The notes under the pieces: generated by a model
Told to the model about the DNA's origin: nothing
The model's database searches: none
The model's input: the letters and a program-made list of their open reading frames with translations, nothing else
Assembly (NCBI GenBank): GCA_948144175.1
Contig: CANXME010002420.1
Location: 942,001-1,006,000 of the forward strand
From: Closterium sp. NIES-65
Lineage: Eukaryota > Streptophyta > Zygnematophyceae > Desmidiales > Closteriaceae
Direction: 5' to 3'
DNA length: 64,000 nucleotides
Program-made: the position numbers and the translations under genes
Shown: piece after piece, positions 42,501-54,022 of the stretch
Position numbering within the stretch: the stretch's first letter is position 1
Layout: each line of letters starts with the position of its first letter

Positions 42501-45500
42501 GCTCTTCCCCTACCGCACTCCGTCGCTCCCCCCCCCGCCCCTCTTCCTGGTCCCAGGTCCCCCCCCGGTAGACCCCCTCCCCCCTCAGGGTCCTGCCCCT
42601 TCAGGTGTGTCTCAGGTAGACGCGGTCGAGCCTGTCGAGGTCACTGGTGACTCTGGTGCTGCTGCGGGTGCGGAGCCTCGGGGTGCTGAGACTGGGGGTG
42701 CTGAGCCTGGGGGTGCTGAGACTGGGGGTGCTGAGACTAGGGGTGCTGAGCCTGGGGGTACTGAGCCTGGGGGTGCTGCGACTGGGGGTGCTGAGCCTGG
42801 GGGTGCTGAGCCTGGGGGTACTGAGCCTGGGGGTGCTGTGACTGGGGGTGCTGAGCCTGGGGGTGCTGAGCCTGGGGGTGCTGTGCCTGGGGGTGCTGAG
42901 CCTGGGGGTTCTGCGTCTGGGAGTGCTGCGCCTGCTGCTTCTGTTCCTGGTGGTTCTCCAGACCGTTCTTCGCGCCGCGAGCCGCTCTCTCCAGTGGAGC
43001 TGCGTGAGTGTTTTGCCCGGCGCTGGAGGCGAGCTGCTGCAGCCGGGGGTACTGCGGGTGCTGGAGGTTCCGTTGCTGCCGAGGGAGCTGGTACCACGGG
43101 TCCCGGAGGTACTCGTACTGAGGGTACTGGAGCTGCCGGGCCCGGGGGTGCCTCTTGAGCTGGAGCTGCTGCGGGTGCTGGCGCTGAGGCTACGACTGTC
43201 GGTCCTACTGCGGATACTTCTGCAGCTGCTGGTGGTGCTGGAGTTGGAGCTGCTTCTGGTGCTGGTGCTGCCTCTGGAGGTGTTGGTGCTGTCCCTGCTG
43301 TCTCTGGCGGTGCTGCGCGGCCTCGGCCGTACTTCGTTCCGCTCCTTCAGCAGGTTCTTGGTCTCCCGCCTTCCACTGGTCCTTCTCCTCCCGTAGAGTG
43401 TCCGCAGCCTGTCCCGTCACGGTCACAGTTACAGCCCGCCTCTCCTCTGCCTTCTCCTTCTCCCTACGCTGGTCCTACTGGAGGTCTTGCTGAGCGTCGT
43501 GAGCCTGCGTCCCGCCCTGTGTCGCCAGTCCGAGCTGCTCGCACTAGTGGTCGCGCTTTGCGTCAGCGTCCTCCTCCTGTCCCTGGCACGCACCAGATGT
43601 CTCTGCGTCCGTCGACTGCTCCTCTGCGTGCCCCTTTGCCTTCTCCTCCTCAGTCTTCTCTTCCTACTCTTGCCGACCCGGAGTTGGACTCTCACCGTGC
43701 TGCCAGTCCTACTGTCACGCGTCTTCTCGCTACTCTTGTCACTGACCCTTCCTTTGAGTCCACTGCTGCGTCTGCCCTAGTTGCTGAGCTGGTCGACTTT
43801 GCTGCTGCGTGTCGTCTGGACTACGCTGCCAGTCTTGTTGCTGAGTCTGCTGAGTCTGCTGAGTCTGCGTCTGCTGCGTCTGCGTCTGCCTGTCCTCCGT
43901 CCGTCGGGGGTGGCTGTGCTCTTGGCACGGACGTCCTTGAGGACACGCAGGAGGAGTTCCAGTGCTTTGCCGCCGCATTGCCCCATCTCGTGTCCATGCT
44001 TGTTGCCCCTGAGGGAGACCCGGATGCTCTAGACATCCCGACCCCACGCTCTTACGCAGAGGCGATGGCCGGTCCCTACTCCTCTCAGTGGCAGTCAGCC
44101 ATGGACGCAGAGATGGCCTCCTGGAAGTCCACAGGCACCTACGTTGACGCTGTTCCCCCTCCTGGGGCGAACATTGTCAGTGGCATGTGGATCTTCAGGG
44201 TGAAGCGGCCGCCGGGTTCTCCGCCTGTCTTCAAGGCGCGCTACGTGGCTCGTGGCTTCAGTCAGCGACAGGGAGTTGACTTCTTTCAGACCTTCTCCCC
44301 GACCCCGAAGATGACCACTCTTCGGGTTCTACTGCACGTCGCTGCTCAGCGTGACTACGAGCTACACTCTCTTGACTTCAGCACTGCTTTCCTGCAGGGC
44401 CGCCTGCACGAGGAGATTTGGCTGCGCCGTCCTCCTGGCTTCACTGGGTCGTTCCCTCCTGGTACCCAGTGGAGCCTCCGGCGGCCAGTCTACGGTCTCC
44501 GCCAGGCGCCGCGTGAGTGGCACGACACACTGAGGACTACACTTGCGGCTCTTGGGTTTGCTCCTTCTACTGCTGACCCGTCGCTGTTTCTACGCACCGA
44601 CACCTCGCTGCCGCCGTTCTACATCCTTGTGTACGTCGACGACTTGGTCTTTGCCACTGCGGAAACTGCCGCACTCGCCCACGTGAAGTCCGAGCTGCAG
44701 AAGAGACACACGTGCACAGACTTGGGTGAACTGACAAGCTATCTTGGCTTGCGGATCACCCGGGACAGAGCACGCCGCACCATTACCCTGACTCAGTCAC
44801 ACATGGTGCAGCAGGTCCTTCACCGCTTCGGCTTCACGTACTCCTCGCCTCAGTCCACTCCTCTGCCTACGGGACACTCGCTCTCAGCTCTGCCTTCGGA
44901 TGAGTCCGTAGAGTCGAGTGGTCCGTATCCAGAGCTTGTGGGCTGCCTCATGTACCTGATGACTTGCACTCGACCTGACCTCGCATACCCTCTCAGCATC
45001 TTAGCACGCTATGTTGCTCCCGGCCGTCACCGGAAGGAGCACATGGATGCAGCTAAGAGGGTGTTGCGCTACTTGTGCAGTACGTCGGGCATGGGGCTAG
45101 TGCTTGGAGGGCGAGACCGGCCTGTTCTCACTGGGCACTGAGACGCTTCTTGGGCTGACGACCAGGCTACTCAGAGGTCGTCTCAGGGTTACACCTTCAG
45201 TCTTGGCTCTGGCTCTGTCTCTTGGCGCTCTACTCGCTCTTCTTCGGTTCTCAGCTCCAGCTGTGAGGCTGAGATCTACGCCACGGCCATGGCTGCCCAG
45301 GAGCTTTGCTGGCTCACCTACCTGCTGACGGACCTTGGAGAGCAGCCTCGTTCTCCTCCAGTGCTGTACGTCGACAACAAGGCAACCATTGCCTTGTGTG
45401 AGGAGCACAGACTGGAGCACAGGACGAAGCACATTGCTCTGCGCTACTTCCTTGCTCGAGAGCTGCAGCAGTGTGGTCAGCTTCGCCTGCGTTTCGTGGC

Positions 45501-45615
45501 CACTGAGGCCAACACTGCTGATGTGTTCACCAAGGCACTTCCGCCTCGTGACCATCAGCGCTTTTGCACTCTGCTAGGCCTTGTGCCCACTGGGCCTCAC
45601 TTGCTTACCTCTTGA
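39574..45615 (+). pseudogene. gag-pol polyprotein of C3, two in-frame TGA codons
   Basis: One frame of 2014 codons from ATG 39574 (MATPSVLTFDAEGRAID) to TGA 45613-45615. Gag is about residues 1-245 and the Gly-rich linker about 260-350. The Cys/His module starts at C386 (C-X13-C-X3-H-X4-C). The protease has D524 in DSGAS. The integrase has D747, D816 and E852 (35 residues between the last two). A [A/T]EPGG-type repeat linker lies near residues 1030-1120. RT YVDD is at 1687-1690, then RNase H. TGA codons occur at 43156-43158 (relatives have GGA, Gly) and 45139-45141 (relatives have TCA, Ser, in GHSDASW). All catalytic residues seen are intact. Confidence 0.94.
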
Positions 45616-45815
45616 CCTTGCTTGTACTGCTGCATATATATATCCTTGTTCTTGCTTGTTTAGCACTGTTATATATATATGCTCTGCTGCATGTGAACTG
45701 GCCTTGTGGCCTTGACCTTGTGCTCGGAATTTGTGTGGTATCCTTGAGATCCACCCTGAGCTTGCTTTGCTTTGCTTGACTGGTCTTGTGACCCCTTGCT
45801 CTCCCCCACTTTGCC

Positions 45816-45825
45816 TATGGGGGTG
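45816..45825 (+). promoter_or_regulatory. polypurine tract of C3
   Basis: TATGGGGGTG immediately before the 3' LTR. Confidence 0.8.
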
Positions 45826-45961
45826 TGTCAGATGATCATATTACTGATGCATATATCTAGGCTGTAGTGGGGTAGCCCATAGGGGGTACAACCCAATTAG
45901 GGTTAGTACCTGTACTTGTTTCATTTCATAGTGCACCCATTCTCTCTCTCTAATCTCAACA
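45826..45961 (+). repeat. 3' LTR of C3
   Basis: 136 bp. One difference from the 5' LTR (GTACCTG versus GTACTTG). Followed by the duplication GTATC. Confidence 0.93.
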
Positions 45962-46258
45962 GTATCATATTACACTTTACGCATCTTATAGCATCATTTA
46001 TGCATCAAGTATACATTTATTTATCATTACCATAATAACATCTAACAGTAAAAATGCATGCCGTATCATATTAAACATTATGCATCTTATAGCATCATTT
46101 ATGCATCAAGCATGCATTTGTTTATCATTACCACAATAGAACAGTAAAACATGCAAATAGTACAGCAAATTTGCACTAACTGCAGAAAAAACACATGATT
46201 TAATGCACTGTAAACAGCATTCCAAACTGTTAAACATGCACACAGTATGGGAAGAGTA
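45962..46258 (+). repeat. 101-bp tandem duplication between C3 and C4
   Basis: AT-rich sequence in which GTATCATATTA ... GCATCTTATAGCATCATTTA and the following bases recur 101 bp later (45962 and 46063). The first copy begins at the C3 target duplication. No coding content. Confidence 0.75.
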
Positions 46259-46263
46259 TTACT

Positions 46264-46399
46264 TGTCAGATTATTATATAGTTGATGCATGTTTTGTAGG
46301 CTGTAGTGGGGTAGTCCATAAGGGGTACAACCCAATTAGGGTTGGTACTTGTACTGTTTTTGATTCATAGTTCATTCATTCACGCCACCTATTGTGAGA
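46264..46399 (+). repeat. 5' LTR of C4
   Basis: 136 bp, TGTCAGATTATTATATAG ... CCTATTGTGAGA. The end is set by the adjoining primer site and by the 3' copy. Confidence 0.9.
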
Positions 46400-46417
46400 T
46401 GGTATCGAGCAGGTTCC
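46400..46417 (+). promoter_or_regulatory. primer-binding site of C4
   Basis: TGGTATCGAGCAGGTTCC. The closest in this window to TGGTATCAGAGC, lacking one A. Confidence 0.72.
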
Positions 46418-46779
46418 CTCGTGGGAACTGTTCCTAGGGCCCACCGCATTTTTTTTCTTGCCCGGAGCACCCTCCTCTCCTCCCCGAGTCGCGCTCCCCT
46501 CCCTCGGCCCTTAGTGGCCTCGTCGCGTTCCCCTAGCGGCCCCGTCGCGTCGCCCTAGCGGCCCCGTCGCGCCGCCCTCACAACTTCGTCGAGCCGCCCT
46601 CGCGGCTTCGTCGCGTCGCCCTCTCGGCCGCGTCGCGCCGCCCTCGCGGCCTCGTCGCGCCGCTCCTGCGACCTCGTCGCCCCACCCTCGCGGCCTTGGC
46701 GCCGCGTCTACCGGCTCCTGCAGCCGCCTGCGGCCCCGCCACCTACCTGTGCGGCCCCCGCTCCTACGTGCGGCCCCTG

Positions 46780-47365
46780 CTTACCTGGACGGCCCCGCCA
46801 CCTACCTTGACGGCCCCCGCCACCTACCTTGGCGGCCCCTGTCACCTACCTTGACGCCCCCCGCCACCTACCTTGGCGGCCCCCGCCACCTACCTTGACG
46901 GCCCCCCGCCACCTACCTTGGCGCCCCCCCCCGCCATCTACCTTGGCGGCCCCCCCGCCATCTACCTTGGCGGCCCCCCGCCCCCCTACTTTGACGCCCC
47001 CCGCCACCCACCTTAGCGGCCCCCGCCACCTACCTTGGTGGCCCCCGCTACTACCTGCGCGGCCCCCGCTACCTACCTGGCGGCCCCGCCACTACCTGCG
47101 GCCCCACCACGCCGCCCAGCAGCGGAGCCGCCCAGCAGCTGAGCCGCCGAGCCGCTGAGCCGCCTAGCAGCCGAGCCGCCGAGCCGCCCAGCAGCCGAGC
47201 CGCCGAACCGCCGAGCCGCCGAACCGCCGAGCTGCCGAGCCGCCCAGCAGCCGAGCCGCCGAGCCGCCGAGCCGCCGAGCCGCCCAGAAGCCGAGCCGCC
47301 CAGCAGCCGAGCCGCTCAGCCGCCGAGCCGCCCAGCAGCCGAGCCGCCCGAGCCGCCCTGTCCGG
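46780..47365 (+). repeat. GC-rich tandem repeats in the C4 leader
   Basis: About 20-bp units GGCCCCCGCCACCTACCTTG (46790-47100), then AGCAGCCGAGCCGCCGAGCC variants (47110-47360). The second array resembles the short units in the C3 leader, and in inverted form those of C1. Confidence 0.85.
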
Positions 47366-47432
47366 TAAGAGCAGCGCCTTTCTCTCAGCACTGCCCTTCT
47401 CCCACTGCCTACACTGCTAGTCTACTGCTGTC

Positions 47433-50400
47433 ATGGCTACCCCCAGTGTCCTCGCTTTTGACGCTGAGGGTCGGGCCATTGACTTAGACGTCTGGGTAGA
47501 TGACCTGCAGCTTTTCTTACAGTGTGATAGGGCAGACGGCCTCTCCCTCTTTGACCTCACGTCTGGTGCCTCTCCTGCCCCCGCTGACGATGCTGACGCC
47601 ACTGTTCGCTCACAGTGGGCCACACGCAATGCTGCTGCACGTCTTGTTGTGCGTCGTCACCTGCCTATCTCTGAGCGTGCGCACTTTAGCCAGTACAAGA
47701 GTGCTCAGACCTTGTACGCCGCTGTAGTTGCATGCTACTCCTCCCTCGCCACTGCTGCACTCAGCCGCCTCATGCTACCGTACCTCTTCCCTGACCTTGC
47801 TGCCTTTGCCACAGTCGCTGACCTCATTACACACCTCTGCACTAGTGACACTCGCTACCGCGCTGCGCTTCCTGCTGAGTTGTGCGCCAAGAACCCCCCC
47901 CCAATGTACATCACCCTCTACTACATAGTCACCCGCCTCCCTGACTCTCTTCGCGTAGTCAGGGACCACTTTCTCTCAGTCTGCCCCACCACCCTCATTG
48001 TTGACCTCCTCGAGAAGTTTCTCCTGGCAGTAGAGAAGAGCATTCTCGCTGTAGGGGCCTCTCGTGGTGACCCGCACACCCCCATCTTTGAGGGGTGTTG
48101 CCCCTCCCCCCTTTTACCCTCCATTGCCTCTGCTGCTACGGCCGACCTCATTGGTTTGGAGTCGGTCGGTGCGGCGTCTGCCCCTAGTGGGAGACGTCGC
48201 TCTGGCAAAGGCAAGGGGGGCAGGGGCGCTGGAGGAGCTGGCGAGGGCGGTGGAGGCGGCGGTGGAGGCAGCGGAGGAGGTGGGGGTGGTGGTGGGAGTG
48301 GTGGCGGGGGAGGAGGGGTCAGTGGCGGCAGTGGAGGCGGAGGCGGCGGTGGGAGTGGAGGTGGTGGCGGTGGCGGAGGTGGTGGAGGAGTTGGTGGAGG
48401 AGGAGGAGGAGGTGGTCGTGGCTCGTCGCAGAGGAGTGACTCCGGTGGTGGTCAGCGCCAGCAGCAGCAGCGCAGTCAGGAGACCCTGTCCCCTCAGCAG
48501 CTCCGTAAGTGGTACGCTGCACGCCAGCGAGGTGGAGGTACTGGTCCGTGCACCTACGTCCTGCGCACTGGCGACCGTGCGGGTGAGCCGTGTGGTGGTC
48601 TGCACCCCACCCAGCGCTGCTTTGGCCGTCAGACTGACGCTTGGCGTCGCCAGTTCCCTGACGCCACTGAGATCCCTCGCTAGGACCAGCTGTCTAGGGC
48701 AAGAGTAGCTATCTTTGATCTTGACTTTGATGCTATTCTTCGTGCCATGTATGCTGTGACTATTAGTGACGAGGGCGACCGTTACCAGTGTTTCCCGCCC
48801 GAGCCGGGCATTGGGACTACTGCTCTAGGTACTGGTGAGGCTGCTGCTCCAGGTGCTGGTGAGGCTGCTGCTCTAGGTGCCAGTGAGTCTGCTTCCTCAG
48901 GTGCTGGTGTGCTTGCCCTCTCAGGTACCGCGTCGGCTCCGGCCTCTCACACCTTCACACTTGACTCGGGGGCGTCTCGCTCCTTCTTCCGAGACTGCAC
49001 CACACTCACGCCGCTTAGTCGGCCAGTTGCAGTCTCCCTGGCAGACCCCTCTGAGGGTCCTGTTCTAGCTCACTACTCCACTATCCTTCCGTGCCCTGCG
49101 GTCCCGTGTGGCTCCCTGTTGGGTCTGTACCTCCCCTCGTTCTCTACGAACTTGGTGGCGGGTGCTGACCTACAGGATGGGGGGGTTGACCAGTTCACCC
49201 CTGCGCGCCAGCGGGTGACCCACTACACGGACATGGACACGGGCCGACACTTGGCCACGTTTACGCGTCGGCCGGGGTCGAGTCTGTACACAATTACTAC
49301 CGCGTCTCCTCCACTTGCTGCGTCGGGTCAGGTAGCTGCGTCGGGTCTGGTGTTTGCTGCGGCGTCCAGGTCTGGTCCTGAGTCTGCCCCCTGCTCGTGT
49401 CGCCTCCTGTCTCACGAGACTATCCTCTGGCACCACCGTCTTGGTCACCCCTCCATGCTTCATCTCCGGAGCATGGCCTCCCGTGTCCTTGTCTCTGGTC
49501 TTCCCCGGTCCCTCCCTCCCCTTCCTCCAGGGCCTGGCCCGACATGCGTCCCTTGTGTTGAGGGACGGCAGAGGGCTACCCCCCACTCCTCCCAGTTTCC
49601 TCCGACAGAGGCCCCGCTGCAGATGCTTCACATGAACGTGTGGGGCCCAGCCCGTGTCCGTGGACAGGGTCACGAGCGCTACTTCCTGCTGGTGGTTGAC
49701 GACTACTCGCGTTACCCCACAGTCTTCCCCTTGCGCAGCAAGGGTGACGCCACTGAGGTGTTGATCGACTGGATCCGCGCAGCTCGTCTCCAGCTCAGGC
49801 GGAGCTTCGGCTCGGACTTGCGTCTGCACTCTGACAGAGGCGGAGAGTTCTCCTCTGGCCTTCTGCGAGCCTACTGTAGTGCACGAGGCATCCGCCAGAC
49901 CTTCACGCTTCCGGACTCTCCACAGCAAAATGGGATTGCTGAGCGCCGCATTGGCATGGTCATGGACGTCGCCCGTACGTCCATGATGCATGCAGCTGCC
50001 CCCCATTTTCTGTGGCCGTTTGCGGTTCGGTACGCGGCGCATCAGATCAACCTTCAGCCCAGGGTCTCCATGCCGGAGACCTCCCCAGCTCTGCTATGGA
50101 CGGGGAAGGTTGGCGATGCGTCTGCGTTCCGTGTCTGGGGATCTCGGGCGTTTGTCCGCGACTTGTCTGCGGACAAGGTGTCCCCTCGTGCTGCTCCTTA
50201 TGTCTTCCTGGGTTTCCCCCCTGAAGCACCAGGGTGGCAGTTCTACCACCCTACCTCTCCCCGTTTTCTGTCCTCCCAGGACGTCACGTTCGACGAGTCG
50301 GTCCCATACTACCAGCTCTTCCCCTACCGCACTCCGTCCCTCCCCCCCCCACTGCTCTTCCTTGTCCCAGGTCCCCCCCCGGTAGACCCCCTCCCCCCCT

Positions 50401-53400
50401 CAGGGTCCTGCCCCTTCAGGTGTGTCCCAGGTAGACGCTGTTGAGCCTGTCGAGGTCACTGGTGACTCTGGTGCTGCTGCAGGTGCTGGGCCTGGGGGTG
50501 CTGACTCTAGGGGTGCTGGGCGTGTGGGTGCTGAGCCTGGGAGTGCTGAGCCTGGGGGTGCTACGCTTGGGGGTGCTGAGCCTGGGGGTGCTGAGCCTGG
50601 GGGGGCTGAGCCTGGGGGTGCTACGCCTGGGGGTGCTGAGCCTGGGGGTGCTACGCCTGGGGGTGCTGAGCCTGGTGGTGCTGTGCCTGACGGTTCTCCG
50701 GGTCCTTCTTCTAGCCAGGAGCCGCTCTCTCCACTGGAGCTGCGTGAGTGGTTTGCCCGACGATGGAGGCGAGCTGCTGGAGCTGGAGGTACTGCGGGCG
50801 CTGGAGGTTCTGCTGCTGCTGAGGGAGCTGGTGTCACGGGTCGTGGAGGTGCTCGTACTGGGAGTACTGGAGCTGCCGGACCTGCGGGTGCCTCTGGAGC
50901 TGGAGCTGCTGCGGGTGTTGACACGCATTCTACTGCTGTTGGTTCTGGAGGCGGTCCTGTTGGGGGTACTGCTGACGCTGCTAGAGGTGCTGGAGTTGGA
51001 GCTGCTACTGGTGCTGGAGCTGCCTCTGGGGGTACTACTAGCGCTGCTGGAGGTGCTGGAGTTGGAGCTGCTACTGGTGCTGGTACTGCCTCTGGGGGTG
51101 CTAGTGCTGTCCCTGCTGTGTCTGGAGTCGCCGCGCGGCCTCGGCCGTACTTCGTTCCGCTCCTTCAGCAGGTTCTTGTTCTCCCTTCTTCCACTGGTCC
51201 TTCTCCTCCCTTAGAGTGTCCACAGCCTGTTTAGTCACAGTTACAATTACAGCCCGCCTCCCCACTGCCTGCTCCGTCTCCCTACACTGGTCCTACTGGA
51301 GGTCTTGCTGAGCGTCGTGAGCCTGCGTCTCGCCCTACGTCGCCTGTCCGTGCTGCTCGCCCTAGTGGTCGCGGTTTGCGTCAGCGTCCTCCTCCTGTCC
51401 CTGGCACGCACCGGATGTCTCTGCGTCCATCCACTGCTCCTCTGCGTGCCCCCTTGCCTTCTCCTCCTCAGTCTTCTCTTCCTGCTCTTGCCGACCCGGA
51501 GTCGGACTCTCTTCGTGCTGCCAGTCCTACTGTCACGCGTCTCCTTGCTACTGTTGTCACTGACCCTTCCTTTGAGTCCGCTGCTGCGTCTGCCTTGGTT
51601 GCTGAGCTGGTCGACTTTGCTGCCGCGTGTCGTCTAGACTACGCCGCGAGTCTTGTTGCTGAGTCTGAGTCTGCCTGTCCTCCGTCCATCGGGGGTGACT
51701 GTGCTCTTGGCACGGACGTCCTTGAGGACAGGCAGGAGGAGTTCCAGTGCTTTGTCGCCGCTTTGCCCCATCTCGTGTCCATGCTTGTTGCCCCTGAGGG
51801 AGACCCGGATGCTCTAGACATCCCAACCCCACGCTCTTACGCAGAGGCGATGGCCGGTCCCTACTCCTCTCAGTGGCAGTCAGCCATGGACGCAGAGATT
51901 GCTTCTTGGAAGTCCACAGGCACCTACGTCGACGAGGTTCCCCCACCTGGGGCGAACATCGTCAGTGGCATGTGGATCTTCAGGGTGAAGCGGCCGCCGG
52001 GTTCTCCGCCTGTCTACAAGGCGTGTTACGTGGCTCGTGGCTTCAGTCAGCAGCAGGGAGTTGACTTCTTCCAGACCTTCTGCCCGACCCCGAAGATGAC
52101 CACTCTTCGGCCTCTGCTGTACGTCGCCGCTCAGCGTGACTACGAGCAACACTCTCTTAACTTCAGCACTGCTTTCTTGCAGGGCAGCCTGCACGAGGAG
52201 ATTTGGCTGCGCCGCCCTCCTGGCTTCACTGGGTCGTTCCCTCCTGGTACCCAGTGGAGCCTCCGGCGGCCAGTCTGCGGTCTCCGCCAGGCGCCTCGCG
52301 AGTGGCACGACACACTGAGGACTACACTTGCGGCTCTTGGGTTCGCTCCCTCTACTGCTGACCCGTCGCTGTTTCTACGCACCGACACCTCGCTGCCGCC
52401 GTTCTACATCCTCGTGTACGTCGACGACTTGGTCTTTGCCACTGCGAACACTGCGGCCCTCGCCCACGTGAAGTCCGAGCTGCAGAAGAGACACACGTGC
52501 ACAGACCTGGGTGAACTGACAAGCTATCTTGGTTTGCGGATCACTCGGGACAGAGCACGGCGCACCATCACCCTGACTCAGTCACACATGGTGCAGCAGG
52601 TCCTTCACCGCTTCGGCTTCACGTACTCCTCGCCCCAGTCCACTCCTCTGCCTACAGGTCACTCGCTCTCAGCTCTGCCTTCGGATGAGTCCGTAGAGTC
52701 GAGTGGCCCATATCCAGAGCTTGTAGGCTGCCTCATGTAACTGATGACCTGCACGCGACTTGACCTGGCATACCCTCTTAGCATCCTTGCATGCTATGTC
52801 ACTCCCGGCCGTCACCGGAAGGAGCACATGGATGCAGCTAAGAGGGTGTTGCGCTACTTGTGCAGTACGTCAGGCATGGGGCTAGTGCTTGGAGGGCGAG
52901 ACCGAGTTGTTCTCACTGGGCACTCAGACGCTTCTTGGGCGGTTGACCAGGCTACTCAGCGGTCGTCACAGGGTTACACCTTCAGTCTTGGCTCTGGCTC
53001 TGTCTCTTGGCGTTCTACTTGCTCTTCTTCTGTTCTTAGCTCCAGCTGTGAGGCTGAGATCTACGCCACAGCCATGGCTGCCCAGGAGCTACGCTGGCTC
53101 ACCTACCTGCTGACTGACCTTGGAGAGCGGCCTCGTTCTCCTCCAGTGCTGTACGTCGACAACAAGGCAACCATTGCCTTGTGTGAGGAGCCCAGACTGG
53201 AGCACATGACGAAGCACATTGCTCTGCGCTACTTCCTTGCTCGAAAGCTGCAGCAGCGTGGTCAGCTTCATCTGCGTTACGTGGCCACTGAGGCCAACAC
53301 TGCTGATGTGTTCACCAAGGCACTTCCGCCTTGTGACCATCAGTGCTTTTGCACTCTTCTAGGTCTTGTGCCCACTGGGCCTCACTTGCTTACCTCTTGA
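47433..53400 (+). pseudogene. gag-pol polyprotein of C4: one frameshift, three stops
   Basis: Starts at ATG 47433 (MATPSVLAFDAEGRAIDLD) and ends at TGA 53398-53400. The Cys/His module starts at C373 and the protease Asp is D511. The integrase motif LHMNVWGP at 49626-49649 has Asn (AAC 49635-49637) where all relatives have the first catalytic Asp. The stretch before LHSDRGGEF is 9 bp shorter than in relatives. Damage: TAG 48681-48683 at a conserved Trp, an extra C in the C-run 50393-50399 that shifts the frame, TAG 51232-51234 at a position that is Gln in C2, and TAA 52738-52740 at a conserved Tyr. RT YVDD (from 52417) and RNase H motifs remain. It is not autonomous. Confidence 0.93.
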
Positions 53401-53601
53401 CCTTGCTTGTACTGTTGCATATATATATACCTGCTCTTGCTTGTCTAGTACTGTTATATATATGCTCTACTGCATGTGAACTGGCCTTGTGGCCTTGAAC
53501 TTGTGCTCGGAAGGTGTGGTGATGTTGAGATCCACCCTGAGCTTGCTTTGCTTTGCTTTGCTTGACTGGTCTTGTGACCCCTTGTTCTCCCCCACTTTGC
53601 C

Positions 53602-53611
53602 TATGGGGGTG
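53602..53611 (+). promoter_or_regulatory. polypurine tract of C4
   Basis: TATGGGGGTG immediately before the 3' LTR. Confidence 0.8.
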
Positions 53612-53747
53612 TGTCAGATTATTATATAGCTGATGCATGTTTTGTAGGCTGTAGTGGGGTAGTCCACAAGGGGTATAACCCAATTAGGGTTGGTACTTGT
53701 ACTGTTTTTGATTCATAGTTCATTCATTCACGCTACCTATTCTAAGA
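53612..53747 (+). repeat. 3' LTR of C4
   Basis: 136 bp ending CTATTCTAAGA. Followed by the duplication TTACT. Confidence 0.9.
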
Positions 53748-53762
53748 TTACTGTAGCTTACG

Positions 53763-53812
53763 AATTTTATTTTCATGATTTTCAAAAAATAGTTAATCAT
53801 GAAAATAAAATT
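53763..53812. other. perfect 18-bp inverted repeat, 14-base loop
   Basis: AATTTTATTTTCATGATT (53763-53780) is exactly complementary to AATCATGAAAATAAAATT (53795-53812). It lies 11 bp past the C4 target duplication. It is not followed by a T-run typical of an intrinsic terminator. It may be a small foldback remnant or a hairpin in transcribed DNA. Confidence 0.8.
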
Positions 53813-54022
53813 TGGCAAAATCGATCGTAAAGGGTTGGTTTGCAACCCAAAAAATGTCTGGCCCTCATATGGAGGATTCCTGGTGGTCTTTGCTTCAGAC
53901 GGATTTTATAAGTTAGTATGCTGGCTCAGACGGATTTACACGGAATCAGACATTTATTTAACTATATGGTCTACACACATACTATACTCTATTACTACAG
54001 ATAACTATACATTCATAATGAA

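Larger units (their letters stand above)
38625..45961 (+). mobile_element. Ty1/copia LTR retrotransposon C3 (complete)
   Basis: 7337 bp with 136-bp LTRs (38625-38760 and 45826-45961) that differ at one position by eye, and target duplication GTATC (38620-38624 and 45962-45966). Primer site, repeat leader, one gag-pol frame, 3' UTR and TATGGGGGTG are all in place. It is the youngest of the complete autonomous-type copies here by LTR identity. It is the best reference for the family, although its frame carries two TGA codons. Confidence 0.96.
46264..53747 (+). mobile_element. Ty1/copia LTR retrotransposon C4 (complete)
   Basis: 7484 bp with 136-bp LTRs (46264-46399 and 53612-53747) differing at six positions by eye, and target duplication TTACT (46259-46263 and 53748-53752). 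Same organisation as C3 but older by LTR divergence and more damaged in coding sequence. Both LTRs end in AGA instead of the usual ACA. Confidence 0.95.

Noticed and set aside
38625..45961. C3 was already defective when it inserted, because its LTRs differ at only one site yet the frame has two stops
   Set aside because: One change in 272 LTR bases scales to roughly 20 changes over the 6-kb frame, of which about one would be nonsense. Two stops after insertion is therefore not surprising.
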